A stretch of 64,000 nucleotides of DNA from Trichuris trichiura (taxonomy: Eukaryota > Nematoda > Enoplea > Trichinellida > Trichuridae): NCBI GenBank assembly GCA_037903355.1, contig JBAJFE010000004.1:2852001-2916000 (forward strand), written 5' to 3'. Positions 10,657 to 22,757 of the stretch are shown here, piece after piece; within the stretch, counting starts at the first letter, position 1, and each line of letters starts with the position of its first letter. The notes under the pieces were generated by a model. That model searched no databases, had not been told where the DNA came from, and saw nothing but the letters and a program-made list of their open reading frames with translations. Both the position numbers and the translations under genes were made by a program.

Positions 10657-11660
10657 GTTTAAACCAACCCGGTCCTTATGCATCAGTAAAGTTGCCTATC
10701 TGCGCGCACTGAAGGAAGAATTCCATAATATATAAGATTCTAAGCATGAATCCCTTATAACAGAAATCGTTTAGTGGAAATAGCATGAATGGATGAAGAT
10801 GAAATTCTCATTTGGACTTCAAAACTTTTCAATGTGTTACAAAAGTTTCAGTTTTTAAGCGCTCTACCTTGAAATGACACTGATGATGACAGAAGCAAAA
10901 ATCACCGAATAACCCGCTTGAAACATAAAACTTAAGTAACATTCACAGAATACGTTTTCTGGCAGTGCTTTGATGTTGAAAAAGCAAGAAAAAGCTAAAA
11001 CAAGCACACCGATGACTTCGCGCAAACAGACTGTAGCTAACAATAAACGCCTAGTGCGGTTGGATGCTCCACCTTTAAATTACCATAACCTACTAAAAGA
11101 TCTCAACGGTAAAAAGATTAATAATTTCACTTGCGAACTTCTGTACCACCAGAAATGCGCGCCGAAATCAGTATGGATAGAAAATTGGGTTGAGAACTGA
11201 GGGAAAACGATGAAACGATGTTTGCAACGCACTAACTCTGAAGAAAAACAGTAAATGCTTTGTCCTTGCAGTAAAAATAGCAAATCTCTTCCCATTAAAG
11301 CAAGCCAATGGAAGTTGTTCAGAAATTTTCATTTTCTGAATCTATTCTCCACTGCAAACATGTCGACTCATTTCTTTTCAAAAGCGGTTACGAACAAGGA
11401 TGTAATGACGAATGTTATTTCACAAAGATCGCGAAGCGAAACAAGTGAATGCACAAGGCAGGTGCAGCAGATAGAATAAACAAGTTGACACGTTTTCCAG
11501 AGTAACGGAATTATCACTTCTACTATTTCAACATCCAAAAGAACAAAGAAGAGCAGATTAAAACGGAAAAACACTCTGACAGGGACACGTTGGCAGCGAA
11601 GGTAAACGTTTAATACACTGATAATTTATTCCAGGTTATTATCCTAAGCTAACATTGTCC
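10657..11660. other. 5' flank of Nudix-like copy 2
   Basis: From about 10960 this repeats the flank seen at 1-705. The first 300 bases (10657-10960) hold no recognised gene. Confidence 0.5.
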
Positions 11661-11667
11661 TATAAAA
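11661..11667 (+). promoter_or_regulatory. TATA box of Nudix-like copy 2
   Basis: TATAAAA 49 bp before the ATG, in the same TCC-TATAAAA context as the other copies. Confidence 0.65.
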
Positions 11668-11709
11668 ATCTGCGACAGATGAGGCAGCATCAGTTCACCT
11701 GGAGCAACA

Positions 11710-14700
11710 ATGGCTCTCCTCTGCCTTCTAGCACTTTCTCTGCTTGTGCAGGTAATTCAGTCTTCCTTTATCTGTTAAGTGCTTCATAGTACGTAAAGTT
11801 CTGAGACAGTAGCGCTTAAGATAAAAAGCATTTCTTATAAGTAACTTCACATGGCAATAACAGCTGAAAAGAGCGTTCACTTCAAGAACGCTTACCTAAA
11901 TCGACTTTACTGCGCTTGACATAGGCAGGAGGTGCGCTTAAATTGTATCTGCTGTACCTAAACGTAAGAACAGATGAGTTAAACGTTTTTCAGTCATGCA
12001 GTAGCTGTTTTAAAGGAAAGATGAGTTCTTTCTTCATATGGCATTTTTTACTTGCACTCACGTTTAGTCAGCAACACAGCAATCTCGAGAATGGAGTAAT
12101 GAGCAAAGATGGTTTGAGCAGAAAGCGGTAGATCACTTTACGAGACAACTTGCACCTATCAGGATTCTGCACGTCAGTTTCTCAGCATTTGACAAATGTC
12201 GACATGATAATGCCAGAAATCCATACGGACTTGCCAAGGCTAGACTGCACGTTTCATGCCCGCTTGGACATCGAGTAAGTAACCTAAGTCTATTACCAAA
12301 AGTGTAACAGTACGGAACCATACTCACTCTTGGACGTGATATGAGCACAGAAACTGAGCTCTGAAGTTTATTTCTACGCATGTCAATTCTGCTGAGAAGT
12401 GCATTGCAGGCTTGGACAAGTTAAGTCACAAATAAAGGGCTCATCTTCGGGACAGTGCTTTAAAAAAAATCTTCAGCGTTGTCCTCAGAATTTAAATTCC
12501 TCATTTTTTTGCGCAGCACATAGCAACATAAGCGACAGTCACATGATTTGTCAGGTGGCCACAAGCAGTGTTTGAAGCCAGCATATACTGTTATTACCCC
12601 CGCGTAGAAGTGTTTTCAAAAAGAAGGCCTGCAGCCATAAACATAATTGATGACCAGTGTTTCCATGCGCATTGAAAGGATATTTCCTTCAGATGAGAAA
12701 TGTTTAATCTCTTGAGGAAACGAGCATATATCTTATGAGACAATTTTTTTGTTTATTCATCCTAGCAGTCAATTCCACCGCAACCGTAATATGCGATTCC
12801 CTTAGCAACCCAACAGCGAATGCTACTGTGAGGAATAAGCGGTGCTTTAAATTGACGACTCAGCCAGCTGCTAAGGTCGAATATTCAATCTTTTGTAACT
12901 GCTTTCAGCAGATTCAGTATCTTTTTTAACGAACGATGTCTACTGCTTAAAATTAAAAGCCTTAATTCTAAGACTATTCACCCCATGTTTTTGTACTGTA
13001 CGTGATCTGACGTTACTACAAGCATCAGATATTTCCCAGCCCTTGTTGTCTGTTCTACATTTGTTGCCTCACTCGCGGACATGTAATGCAAAGAACCTCC
13101 TAAATAACGCATTGTCCGTTTCCATTTCTCTTTGCGCGAACGGCCAGGGCTTCAAAAAAAGGAGAATAATAAGCCTAATAACGCTAATAAGCTTTTGTGT
13201 CAGATTGGCGTCTGAAATGTGCTTTGCAAATTCATTCGTTTTGCAGTCTCAATGCCGATTACATGACACCCCTACAGACGTATCACCAGTGAAGATCGTG
13301 GATTGCCAGTTGGCAGGAGAACTAACTAGTTACGGCCATGGAAGAGTATTGGCGGCGCTTTGCTATCAAAACCATACCAAGAGCAGCAGTGTAAGCAGGG
13401 AAGTAAGTGAGTGGTGCATATAGCCAAGCATGGTACTATTAACATGATTCTGATTGATGAACGACATCAACGTGTTTAAGAGCCGCCTAAAAGAAGCACT
13501 GTCAAAAGAAACCCAGGCACGCCAGTTACCGTTACATCACCCTTGCACTAAGTGTTCCTTTCTTTTAGGAAATACCAGCTGGAGTGTTGTGCAGAAAATG
13601 GAGGTATGCAGGTACAGAGGTACGTGAATTACCAACACACGGAAACTCGCAGAACGGCGCAACGTGTGTGCGATTTTAGCTACCGCGCCTTCAAGTGCCA
13701 GAGCACCTGAAGTCCACATACTCAAGAGTTCTATTGTATGAACCTGCTTCACTTGAACGTTCCAGCGGTATGATAGCAGTTGGTTCGAACCGTTATTGAG
13801 CACGTTTATTGACATTTCAGGTTATGCTTCACGCAGTCGCGAAGTCAGTAGTGAAAAAAGAAATACGAATCCCTATGAAAGGACTGGATTTGCTGGAAAG
13901 GGAATACTACAAAACTATGGGCCGAACGCGGCTATTAATCTGCTGATAACCAGGTAGATTCACCCTGTGCTAGATGCATGAGCAGTCGAAAAAAAAATTT
14001 CAGCGGAGATACTTTCTCCGTAGAGATAAGAATATTTAACGTATTTTGCCATTGAACATTCGTGATTCTGTGCCATGTTTAAGTTAGCATTAGTTTTAAC
14101 TCTCCATTGATGACTTGTATTCTTTCACACTGAATCTTGTGAAAGCACGGAAGGAAGTTTCATCTCCAAGTCTTGATGCAACGTTGGACTAAATTAACTA
14201 CCATTTCTGACTTCCCTGAAAGCATGCCACTGTCATAAAAAATGGATGATTTAGGTACAGCTACGGTACAACCAAAGTGCTCATAGAAGACAGTGACGAC
14301 TACACTGCTTTACCGCGTGTATGAACATTCATGAATAATCCAATGCACCATCATTTCCATTTAGTTTTGGGTGAAAAACGGACCGGTTGATCATAATCTA
14401 ATTAAGAAAAAACTCCAAAAATTGAACTATCGCTGTAGGGCGTCTGAAATAAACGATATGGTCATAACCAAACAGCAGGTGCGTGCGTTGTAATTTTCCC
14501 ATTCGTACAACGGCTGCTTTTAGTATCACAAAGGTTATTTGAGAGACAAGCAAAATACTGACCATGCCTGGCTAGACGGCCCCATTATTCATCTGCATGA
14601 CAATTCTGCTGAAGGCTGCTTCACTCCGTACCCAGTTCACGCTGATGTCAAATCAAGACAGTACAGGTGGATAGTTGTGCCGGATACTACTACCCCAAGA

Positions 14701-14736
14701 GATTTCGCGCTGTCCCTCGTGGCAAATTACAAGTGA
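11710..14736 (+). CDS. Secreted pseudo-Nudix protein, copy 2 (NUDT9-H-like)
   Basis: Predicted exons: 11710-11751, 12068-12274, 13247-13402, 13569-13623, 13821-13953, 14255-14318, 14365-14478, 14524-14736 (327 residues). Same subfamily as copy 1: the leader is MALLCLLALSLLVQ, exon 2 begins SATQQSREW, and exon 5 reads NPYERTGFAGKG and YGPNAA. All six cysteines of the N-terminal region are kept. YPG is YAG here. The C-terminal half has ALPR, then FWVKNG instead of a Nudix box, then YHKGYLRDKQNTDHAW, very close to the YKGY-x5-NTDNAW of NUDT9 and TRPM2. Intron 4 has an ordinary GT donor (GTGAAT at 13624). Introns 6 and 7 are only about 45 bp. No damage is visible; it could be a working gene. Confidence 0.78.
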
Positions 14737-14858
14737 GCGTTTCTTGGTAATGGGAACCATTTTTGTTCCCTAGCACTGGCCTGGCCGTTATGATTGACGA
14801 TTTCGACTTGTGGAAATCGCGATTGCGTTTTTGCTTTTAACTCTATACTTTCTTGGCC

Positions 14859-14864
14859 AATAAA
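14859..14864 (+). terminator. Polyadenylation signal, copy 2
   Basis: AATAAA 122 bp after the stop codon, in the same context as after copy 1. Confidence 0.65.
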
Positions 14865-17139
14865 CCTTTTCTCAGGCATTCAGGTGTTTTTGTAGTCCTG
14901 CTGGGTATGGAAGCTCAACGACATGACAAAATCATTACGATTTGGTGAACTTTAAAACATTACGTGTTCAATAAGGGCTTTAAAAACTGCCTAAATTTTC
15001 ATTCTAAAGACGTAACTCGTATCTGCTGTATGATTTTTCGTGGTAGCCTTACGGGGAAATGTTGCAGCACTATCAGAGTTGGCAATGATTATTCGACCTA
15101 TTGATGGTACAGGCTCAATTTTGTTTTGCAGCGTAAGCATAGTGGTTAGAAGAATTGACAACTGTTACTCACCAATGATAGCATTAGTTAAACGTTTGTT
15201 CAGGTAGGACGCACAGATCAAAAGTGCTTTTCGCAGATGGTCGCGTAATTTTCACTGGTAAAATTGTCCGGGTCAACTAGAGAGGTTAAGCAGATATCAA
15301 TCGGGACGCTGAGTTGGTGCGAGAGGCATTAGTTTAGCACAAAGCTTTCAGGCACCAGATGTTGGATGACGTGTGTTAATTCTGCACAGGGGCGATACGC
15401 ACGAAAGTATTCTACTATCAGTGACAAAGGCTGAGGAGTGGACATTTAAAAAGTAATAGTTTCCACGGGGACCGTGAACCAGCATAACAGAGGATTGGCA
15501 TCATAATCATCAGATCCAAGCTTTTTATCAATGTTATTATTTCATGGCGGGTACAAAGAACATGGAGCTTCCGGATACCTTTTTAAAAAAATGTTTTGCT
15601 AATAGTGTTCTTCTTGTAAAAGAAGCGCAATAATATGTTTCAATTCCAGAGCTGTCTGACTTTTTTATTGCGAGAAAGCGTTGTTGCGTGAATCGCAATT
15701 GCACAGCCTCCATGGCAAGTAAGTGAGATTATGAAATCATATTGTGTAATTACATTTGTTTCAGGGAAAATTTTTTTACAATTACCTGGTAAGGCAGTTT
15801 AATTACTGACTCTAGTAATGTTTGCCTCACTTATGCACATATATATATCTATATATAGACAGAAAAATAGCTAGATATGTATACACAATTTTTCCGGCTT
15901 ACGATGTTCTGACTTAGAATGGTTTAGACACCGGACACGTTCGCTTTGAAATGTATATTTTGTTGTTTACATGAATACATGTACATATCAGAAATAACAA
16001 CTGCCAGAGATCGTCGCAGCTGCTCACAAAATATTCAAGATGCATTCGCTACGGAAACATATACAAAGAAATACAGAAGAGTGTACAAGCAAGGCTAATG
16101 CTATCCTAAAGCAACGTACCCCTGGTATACTATCAGTGACCACGGAGGAGCCTTCTTCCAGCAATTATTGAGTCAAGTAGGGAAAGCACTTCATGTGGCT
16201 GTCGTTATTCCGTTGCTATTTTCATAGAGTATCAAATGAACGCATCGGAAAAATCAGAGTCCTCTCATAGGTACGTACATTAAGAGCTGCTATATAGGAG
16301 TTCCATCCTATTAACACCAAAATAGAATTGCTATATTATAAGGTAAGCGCGTATAACACGGCTTCTCTAAACTCTAAGTTAATTCAAAGGTTTAACCTTG
16401 TGCGCGAACCTTTGATGCTCAAAGTTCTAATGCTCAATGTACTTTCGTTACAGTCTGTCGTATCCGCTCTGCAGTGACGGTGTTCCATCGTGTTTGTTCG
16501 TCCTCCCTATCCTGTGATCTCTTGAATATGCTAGCGTTCAACTTGATCTTACAGACATGCCTAAACTTAAACGTATGCCAGTGGCGGCATGCCACGAACT
16601 AGTGTATAGGCAACTTGGAGCAATAGAAAACTTCTTCTGGAATCCGCTTGATCCGGTTCGGTATTAAAAACACTAATTCACCATTGTCTCTACTTACGAT
16701 GGAACGGTTGGAAAGAAAAAACGTCTTCAGTTGGGGACCTTGTGCATGTGCAGTGGCATTAATTCCACTACGTTAACAGATAACCGGTAAGGAATTTTTC
16801 CTGAGACAAGCGAAATGACGTATTCCACGTGACTACAACGCTGGCTCGAAACAAATATTTGCCGCATTACTTGTACTCTCACAATTGCCGTAGAAACAGG
16901 ACAAGCAATTGTGATCAAGCAATTTCCTGTTCCCTATATTTTTCACCGTGATAACCTGATTTTCAGCGGCGATGAATTTCAGCAAGCAAATCATCGATTC
17001 AAGTAACAACAGCGGCAGGCAGTTTCTTCAATTTCACTTTCCTAGTTCAACAGACAAGTTTAAAATTTAGCAGCTCTAACTAGCTATACAACTGTAACTC
17101 ACGGCGAACATTCAAAGCGTAATTCGTCCGCTCGCACCG
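14865..17139. other. Intergenic region between Nudix-like copy 2 and UGT 1
   Basis: No gene, RNA or transposon is recognised. The first 300 bp still resemble the 3' flank of copy 1 (4800-5080). A short AT-rich TATATA tract lies near 15838-15860. The last 150 bp before the UGT start resemble the region before UGT 2, including a shared CAAAGCGTAATTC and CCGCTCGCACCG just before the ATG. Confidence 0.5.
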
Positions 17140-18669
17140 ATGATGAAGTATGCTACTACCATCATAGCCATATTGGCGACTTCACTTGCAATGAAAGGAA
17201 CAGCAAAAGTAAAGAATATTTTGTTCATGCCAGCAATGGGAGCACCGAGCCATGTGAAGTCAATGATTCCCCTTGCAGAGAACCTTGTTAAGGATGGTCA
17301 CAACATTTCGTTGGTGCAATATTACAATGAAAAGAGAGAAAAAGTTACTCATGATTCAATACAATTTATTTACGTGCTCATTTCCGGCATGTCATTAATG
17401 AGTGAAAAAGATGAAGCAACAATCTGGCGAACAAAAGGATTGAATCGAGGGCCCTTCTTCAAAAGCAGCTGGAGTGCTTCAACCGCATGCCATCGTTCCA
17501 GACATGCGGAAAATCACTCAGACTTTTACAAGAAATTGAGCACATTAAACTGGGACTTGTTAATAGTAGACAGCATCTTTCAGCCATGTGGTATGATTTT
17601 CTGCGTCAACACAAAAAATCAGGCTTGGATTGACTATAGTACAACTCTTATGTTTCAGTCAGTAAGAAGGTATAGAGCATCTAGTATGCCATCTTGCGCT
17701 ATTTTATCTATGAGTGCTGATAGCTACCAGCCAAGTAATTTCAGAAATCGCTTCTTTAGTGTGGTGGACGACTTTGCGGAACAAGTCTTTTGGTTTATAA
17801 TTAATGCTCACACGATTATGCTAGAGCGATTTGAAGATTTCGTGTTCAGCATAGAACACACTAATGCTTTCTACATGAATGCAGTGTATTCACTTGGTTC
17901 GCTCTCGCCAATGCTGGAAGTCCCTCTTCCGCAAACAATGAGCACATTTTCTCTCGATTATGCTTGTCCAAAAGAGCTGAGCCTTAGTAATGAATACAAA
18001 AGCTTCGTCGAAAATCCAGCCTCAAAGGGAACTATTGTTCTTTCCTTTGGCCACATGGCAAACTGGCAGGCTGCACCTATCGAAACAGTGAGAGCCATTT
18101 CCTCCACTTTTGAACACTTACCGCAGTACCGTATTGTCTGGCAGTTCAATGGCAATCTCAGCAGTTTAAGCAATAACTTTCATCTGAAACTGGAGCCTTG
18201 GATTCCATTGCCATCACTATTACAACATCCAAAGACCGTACTTTTTATTACCCATTCGGGGATGAAAAGCTTCCGCGAAGCTATATGCTTTGCCGTACCT
18301 ATGCTATCCGTTCCCTTGTTTGGCGATCAAATACGAAATGCCGCCTTGACGAAGATGCACGGTTTGGGAGTGAGTTTGGACAAGACAAAATTGACCAATG
18401 AATCATTTTATGAGACAGTCGTGAAAGTGTTGCACGATCAAACTTACAAGCAGCGTGTAACGAAATTGAGCGCAATGCTTTCTGACAATTTGATTGACGA
18501 AACGGAAAAGGGAAGTTTCTGGATCAGCTTCTACTTACGACATCCCCAAAGCGCTTCTCATATGCGCCTTAAGGGCATCACAATGGCCTCTCTCACGTAC
18601 CACAGTTACGACCTTTTGGCGATAATCTGTGTTTTGCTGCTCGCTTTCCATTGCGGAACCTATGCCTAA
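17140..18669 (+). CDS. UDP-glucuronosyltransferase-like protein, UGT 1
   Basis: Single-exon frame of 509 residues, the usual UGT length. UGTs move a sugar from a UDP-sugar to a small lipophilic acceptor in the ER lumen. A hydrophobic leader (residues 5-22) is followed by KNILFMPAMGAPSH, where His38 is the likely catalytic base; Asp144 (LLIVDSIFQPCG) is the likely partner. The donor-binding signature spans 354-397: WIPLPSLLQHPKTVLFITHSG, then FREA, and FGDQ. It departs from the usual WxPQ and THGGxNS (Leu for Gln, THSG for THGG, Lys for Asn). A membrane anchor fills 491-507 and the protein stops there, without the dilysine tail of vertebrate UGTs. Two adjacent ATGs (17140, 17143) are possible starts. 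Close paralogue of UGT 2. Confidence 0.88.
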   Translation: MMKYATTIIAILATSLAMKGTAKVKNILFMPAMGAPSHVKSMIPLAENLVKDGHNISLVQYYNEKREKVTHDSIQFIYVLISGMSLMSEKDEATIWRTKGLNRGPFFKSSWSASTACHRSRHAENHSDFYKKLSTLNWDLLIVDSIFQPCGMIFCVNTKNQAWIDYSTTLMFQSVRRYRASSMPSCAILSMSADSYQPSNFRNRFFSVVDDFAEQVFWFIINAHTIMLERFEDFVFSIEHTNAFYMNAVYSLGSLSPMLEVPLPQTMSTFSLDYACPKELSLSNEYKSFVENPASKGTIVLSFGHMANWQAAPIETVRAISSTFEHLPQYRIVWQFNGNLSSLSNNFHLKLEPWIPLPSLLQHPKTVLFITHSGMKSFREAICFAVPMLSVPLFGDQIRNAALTKMHGLGVSLDKTKLTNESFYETVVKVLHDQTYKQRVTKLSAMLSDNLIDETEKGSFWISFYLRHPQSASHMRLKGITMASLTYHSYDLLAIICVLLLAFHCGTYA

Positions 18670-20817
18670 CAAGAGTTTGGAAAATATAATGACTTCTTTA
18701 AGAGCGACACCTGAATACAAGCCCTACGTCGTTTGCGTAAAAGCCTTCCTAATTATCCGCAAAATACTTCCGAGGTGCAGCTGCATTGCCAATTGCATAG
18801 GACGGTGAGTTTTTCTTTTAGTCAAACTGGCTTTACCTGTGGTATAGACGTCGTTATCCCATTCAATCCTATACAGGTCTAATGTGACGTTCAGAGGAGC
18901 AGAAGAAAAGAATTCAGCGGTTACTTACGAAACAAAACTTGCTGATAAGTTCTCATCTTTAGGTGTTTTGTGAAAGATCTGTATTTCTTCATGCAACGGT
19001 TTTTAGAAATAGCGGAATAATATATTCCAGTTGAGAACCGTGAATGCATACAGACTTGCTATCACCACCTTCTACTAACTGTTTATTCATTCAGCGGAAG
19101 TTTTGCTTCATTCGAGTACAAGCTCTATCGAGAAATAAACGGATGTCAGTTGTGGGCCGTCATAATTCAATCGAACAACTTCAATCGAAAATGTCACCTT
19201 GCATCAACTTTCCTGCACACTTTAATTGCGGCAATATGAAGCGCGTTGAGTCAAAAAGTATCAATACGCAATTGAACAACAAGAAAAACTGGTAGCCAAA
19301 GCGGAGCGCGCTCCTGGAACACAACTATTGGTAGGAAACAGAACTTCATTCCGAAAATATTTTTTCAAGAACAAGTATTTACAGTACAGCTGCTCTGGGG
19401 CTACCACGAAATCACATCAAAGGTACTCACGCCAATTGTAGACACGTCCGGAAATTTATTACAAGATGTGTTGATGCGTTTGACGAACCGCTTCACATAA
19501 ATTTATTCATCACGCATAGACAGAAGACGTTTCCAACACTTTCCATGATTTTCTTCACATGTACACTTAGTTTACAGAAGAACACTGGTGATAATGATTA
19601 AACGAGTAGATTCATCAAAAATAGCCGCTGAATCTGCTTTTAAAATTTCGCATCTTCCCTACCTTTCGAAATCAGTAAATGGTGACGTAAATGACAGGAT
19701 TAGAGGCCAAACGTACGCATGTGAAAAATACCTGAACAGGAGAAATAAGTATTAATTGTAGAAATTGTTCAAGAAGCCACGCTGCATTGAAGATTCTGAA
19801 CCTGCACGGGATGACTGAGTGAATTTTCCCATCGCTTTTGTGGAAAGCAAAATTTTTAAACTCAGTTTAAACATTGCCCCACACACTTACAAGAGCCCCC
19901 ACCAACACGCTGACAACTGGACGTTTAGTCCCAAAAATGTCGCCTTTTAAATTCATGCATGGTTAAAAACTTTTCTACTGTTACTTCGCACTGAGCTAAC
20001 AACATAACCCGTGAGCTTGCGTTTACCATGTATTGGAGACACTTTCTTCCTTGACGAAAAAAATGGATTTTGAACCGTCATCTAACAGAAGAATTATTTT
20101 TTCTTCGATCTTTAGTCTTTGATGACACAAGTTCGAATACAAGCAACAAATTCTGCAGTCTTGGCTAAGCAGTGTAAGTTATTTGAACTGGACAAAAGTG
20201 TGACCTACAGATGTTTTTTATGAGGAAACAATTCTTTCATGTAAAGGGTTACTTTAGGCAAACTTCCTTTGGAGCAATGAGTGTGCCTAAAAATTTCATG
20301 GCCCCAAAACTGGTCAGGCAAAATTTCTTGTTGAAGCAGTCACATAAAGTTCATTAAAAGTTACAAGAGTAAAAGAATCACCATTTAGCAAACTAGATGT
20401 TTATCAACGATTACGTAAGACAACACATGAAAGTGGGTTGAGACTGCAGCATTTAAGGAATGGCTTTTCTGAAAGTGCCTTCCTATTCAAGGACCAGTGA
20501 AGACTGACAGACCACCACTCCATTAGGCTTACTGATTTGAGCAAGGTGCGGGATAATCGCGTAAAAATGTGCCGCTAGCCTCGGTATTGGACTCATGCTC
20601 TACCGCTTCTGTTAGACGATCGTTTCCCAGCGATGACTTTCGGAGTCACGTTGCCTTTCATCAAAGCGTGTACCCCCTACTAACTTATGATACTAAAAAT
20701 ACACGCTTGCTTAGTAGGAGAACAGTCACGTCAAAACTCAACCACATCGCGGTAAGCATCAGCAAGAGTAAACCCGCGCTTGAACTCATCAAATGGAATC
20801 GATCGAAAACAAATATT
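18670..20817. other. 3' flank of UGT 1 and start of the copy 3 upstream unit
   Basis: 18670-19480 is paralogous to 55669-56480 after UGT 2, so the UGT duplication carried about 0.8 kb of 3' flank. 20180-20460 resembles 35860-36130. From about 20540 the sequence matches 30190 and 38800, the upstream units of copies 4 and 5. No protein gene is supported; the 124-residue frame at 20569-20943 has no conserved counterpart and runs into PLE 3. Confidence 0.5.
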
Positions 20818-20901
20818 TTGCACATTTCTCAAAATAAAAATTTTTTTTTACGGCTTTTTGCTACCCGTTCGTTAAAAACGTTTATTCCAAACGTATTATC
20901 C

Positions 20902-20940
20902 GCGGAGCTTTCGGGCCGCACCGGGGCCCGTCATCAGCGC
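20902..20940 (-). ncRNA. Hammerhead-like motif (PLE 3 left arm)
   Basis: On the minus strand: stem I half GCG, CTGATGA (the commonest natural hammerhead core), stem II CGGGCC/GGCCCG, AAAGCTC, CGC. Stem I is GCG/CGC here against CCG/CGG in PLE 1 and 2, a compensatory change. Confidence 0.55.
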
Positions 20941-21524
20941 TAAGTGCGCCGCCGTCGGGTTGGTCATTATGTTAGCAAGCCGCTCCGTCCGACCGACCGT
21001 GGTGGGAACCTCAGCCGTCAGGTCGATCCTTGACCCGTCGGGCTTTGGTCCCACCTAGTCAGTCAGACTTTGCGGCGAGCAACCAACCGACCTTCCACGA
21101 CGGCGGCAGCACTAACAATGAGAAGAAACGAGCAAACAAACGATATACCCGTCTGTTTAAACAGACGGGCTTTAAACTTTCTTCTTTCCAGATGTTCACC
21201 TTCCTTCTTCTCCGCCACTCGTTGCCCTCTCTGTTGTTGGTGGCCGTACACACATTAAAATTGATTCTTTTTTCTCTTTTTTTCTCTCCTTTTAACGGGT
21301 GCGTTATTCAAAATAAAATTTTTTTTTACGGCTTTTTGCTACCCGTTCGTTAAAAACGTTTATTCCAAACGTATTATCCGCGGTTCTCGCCGCAAAGTCT
21401 GACTGACTAGGTGGGACCAAAGCCCGACGGGTCAAGGATCGACCTGACGGCTGAGGTTCCCACCACGGTCGGTCGGACGGAGCGGCTTGCTAACATAATG
21501 ACCAACCCGACGGCGGCGCACTTA

Positions 21525-21563
21525 GCGCTGATGACGGGCCCCGGTGCGGCCCGAAAGCTCCGC
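21525..21563 (+). ncRNA. Hammerhead-like motif (PLE 3 right arm)
   Basis: On the + strand: GCG, CTGATGA, stem II CGGGCC with a 7-nt loop and GGCCCG, AAAGCTC, CGC. Predicted cleavage after 21560. Core, stem I and stem II are intact apart from the shared extra C after CTGATGA. Confidence 0.58.
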
Positions 21564-21698
21564 GGATAATACGTTTGGAATAAACGTCTTTAACGAACGG
21601 GTAGCAAAAAGCCGTAAAAAAAAATTTTATTTTGAATAACGCACCCGTTAAAAGGAGAGAAGAAAAGAGAAAAAAGAAGAATCAATTGCACATTTCTC

Positions 21699-22707
21699 TT
21701 CAAAAACAGTCCTATTTTTAAATCTGAGACTATAATTACAACGACAACCAAGAAGAGCAACAAATACAAGACGCTGTTTCCCGCTTCAGTGTGTAGGAAG
21801 AACAACAGCTTGCAAGCATGAAGACAGCATAATGGAAACGCTAATGAAGAAATTGCAAGTTTAATTGCAACAACCTAATATAAAACACTGCGCCTTTGTG
21901 CAATGTTTAGTCTCAACAAACTGACACCTACAACTACACAACTCACGGAATCGATCATAGAGAAGAAGGCGCTGTAAAATGGCAACAACCACTCAAGAAA
22001 TGTTCACAGAATTTCTATTCTAAAACTGCTTTGCTACCCTTGAAGCAGGAAGAAGAGCTCCTGATCATCACCTACTTCGCCATGGCACAAACGTAAGATG
22101 AGCAAACGAACGACGGCTAAGGCGATACAGCCTTCAATTTTAATATTAACACAACGTACGGGAAAGAGGACAACGGGAAAGAAAATTAACATTCTCCCTT
22201 GCGAAACCTATGTTTTCAAAACCGTCCTGCCGAACCGAACATAGATAAGAAAGTGTTTTTGGCAATCGAGTGTTAACGAAATCGCTGTTCATTAAGCACT
22301 AAGCCTGAGGAAAACTCGTCACTGCTTCGCCACCGTAGTATAAGCACTCAATATCTCATCAGCAGAACAACCAAAGGAGGAAGTAAAAAGCATTACGGCT
22401 TCTAAAATGATCACCTATTGCAAATATGGCGATTCGCCTGCCTCAACGAAACAGCTTGGAGTGAGAATGGAATGAAACTGGAAATCAAAAAATGAATGCA
22501 CAAGGCAGGTGCAACAAATAAAATAAACAAATTCGAACATTTCGCAGAATCTCATCAATTTTGTTTCCAGTAGTTCAATAACTAAACGGAAAAAGGAAAG
22601 CCGAGCGTAGGGCGCAGCCGCTCTAACGAAAAGGCAAAAGCAGCATAAGCAAATGTTAAACACACAGATATCATATTTTCAGTAATCATTATAAACAAAC
22701 ATCGTCC
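21699..22707. other. 5' flank of Nudix-like copy 3
   Basis: Paralogous to the flanks of copies 4 (30500-31506) and 5 (39090-40109). No coding region is recognised; short frames are not conserved. Confidence 0.5.
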
Positions 22708-22714
22708 TATAAAA
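22708..22714 (+). promoter_or_regulatory. TATA box of Nudix-like copy 3
   Basis: TATAAAA 50 bp before the ATG in the shared TCC-TATAAAA context. Confidence 0.65.
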
Positions 22715-22757
22715 GTCTAATCACAAACGGAGCAGCATCAATTCATTTGGAGCAATA

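Larger units (their letters stand above)
20831..21685. mobile_element. Penelope-like element 3, large inverted repeat with three arms
   Basis: A 13-bp exact target duplication, TTGCACATTTCTC (20818-20830 and 21686-21698), flanks it; paralogous sites near 30480 and 39080 are uninterrupted. The outer left arm and outer right arm are inverted repeats including ACGGCTTTTTGCTACCCGTTCG. A third arm copy, in the left-arm orientation and preceded by an inverted tail, begins near 21258-21330, so two units appear fused or nested. The right side ends in an unpaired tail (about 21640-21685, rich in AGAAAAGAGAAAAA). No coding interior is recognised, and the ORFs called here on both strands reflect the palindrome. 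Confidence 0.72.

Noticed and set aside
13537..13815. Minus-strand ORF of 92 codons (similar at 3461-3703)
   Set aside because: Opposite exon 4 and intron 4 of copies 2 and 1; no leader, motif or independent support.
20569..20943. 124-codon ORF upstream of copy 3 (related frames near 30328 and 38928)
   Set aside because: Part of the repeated 5' flank; frames break at different places in each copy and this one runs into PLE 3.
21030..21353. Several overlapping ORFs on both strands in PLE 3
   Set aside because: The sequence is palindromic, so frames appear in mirrored sets; no protein family is recognisable.
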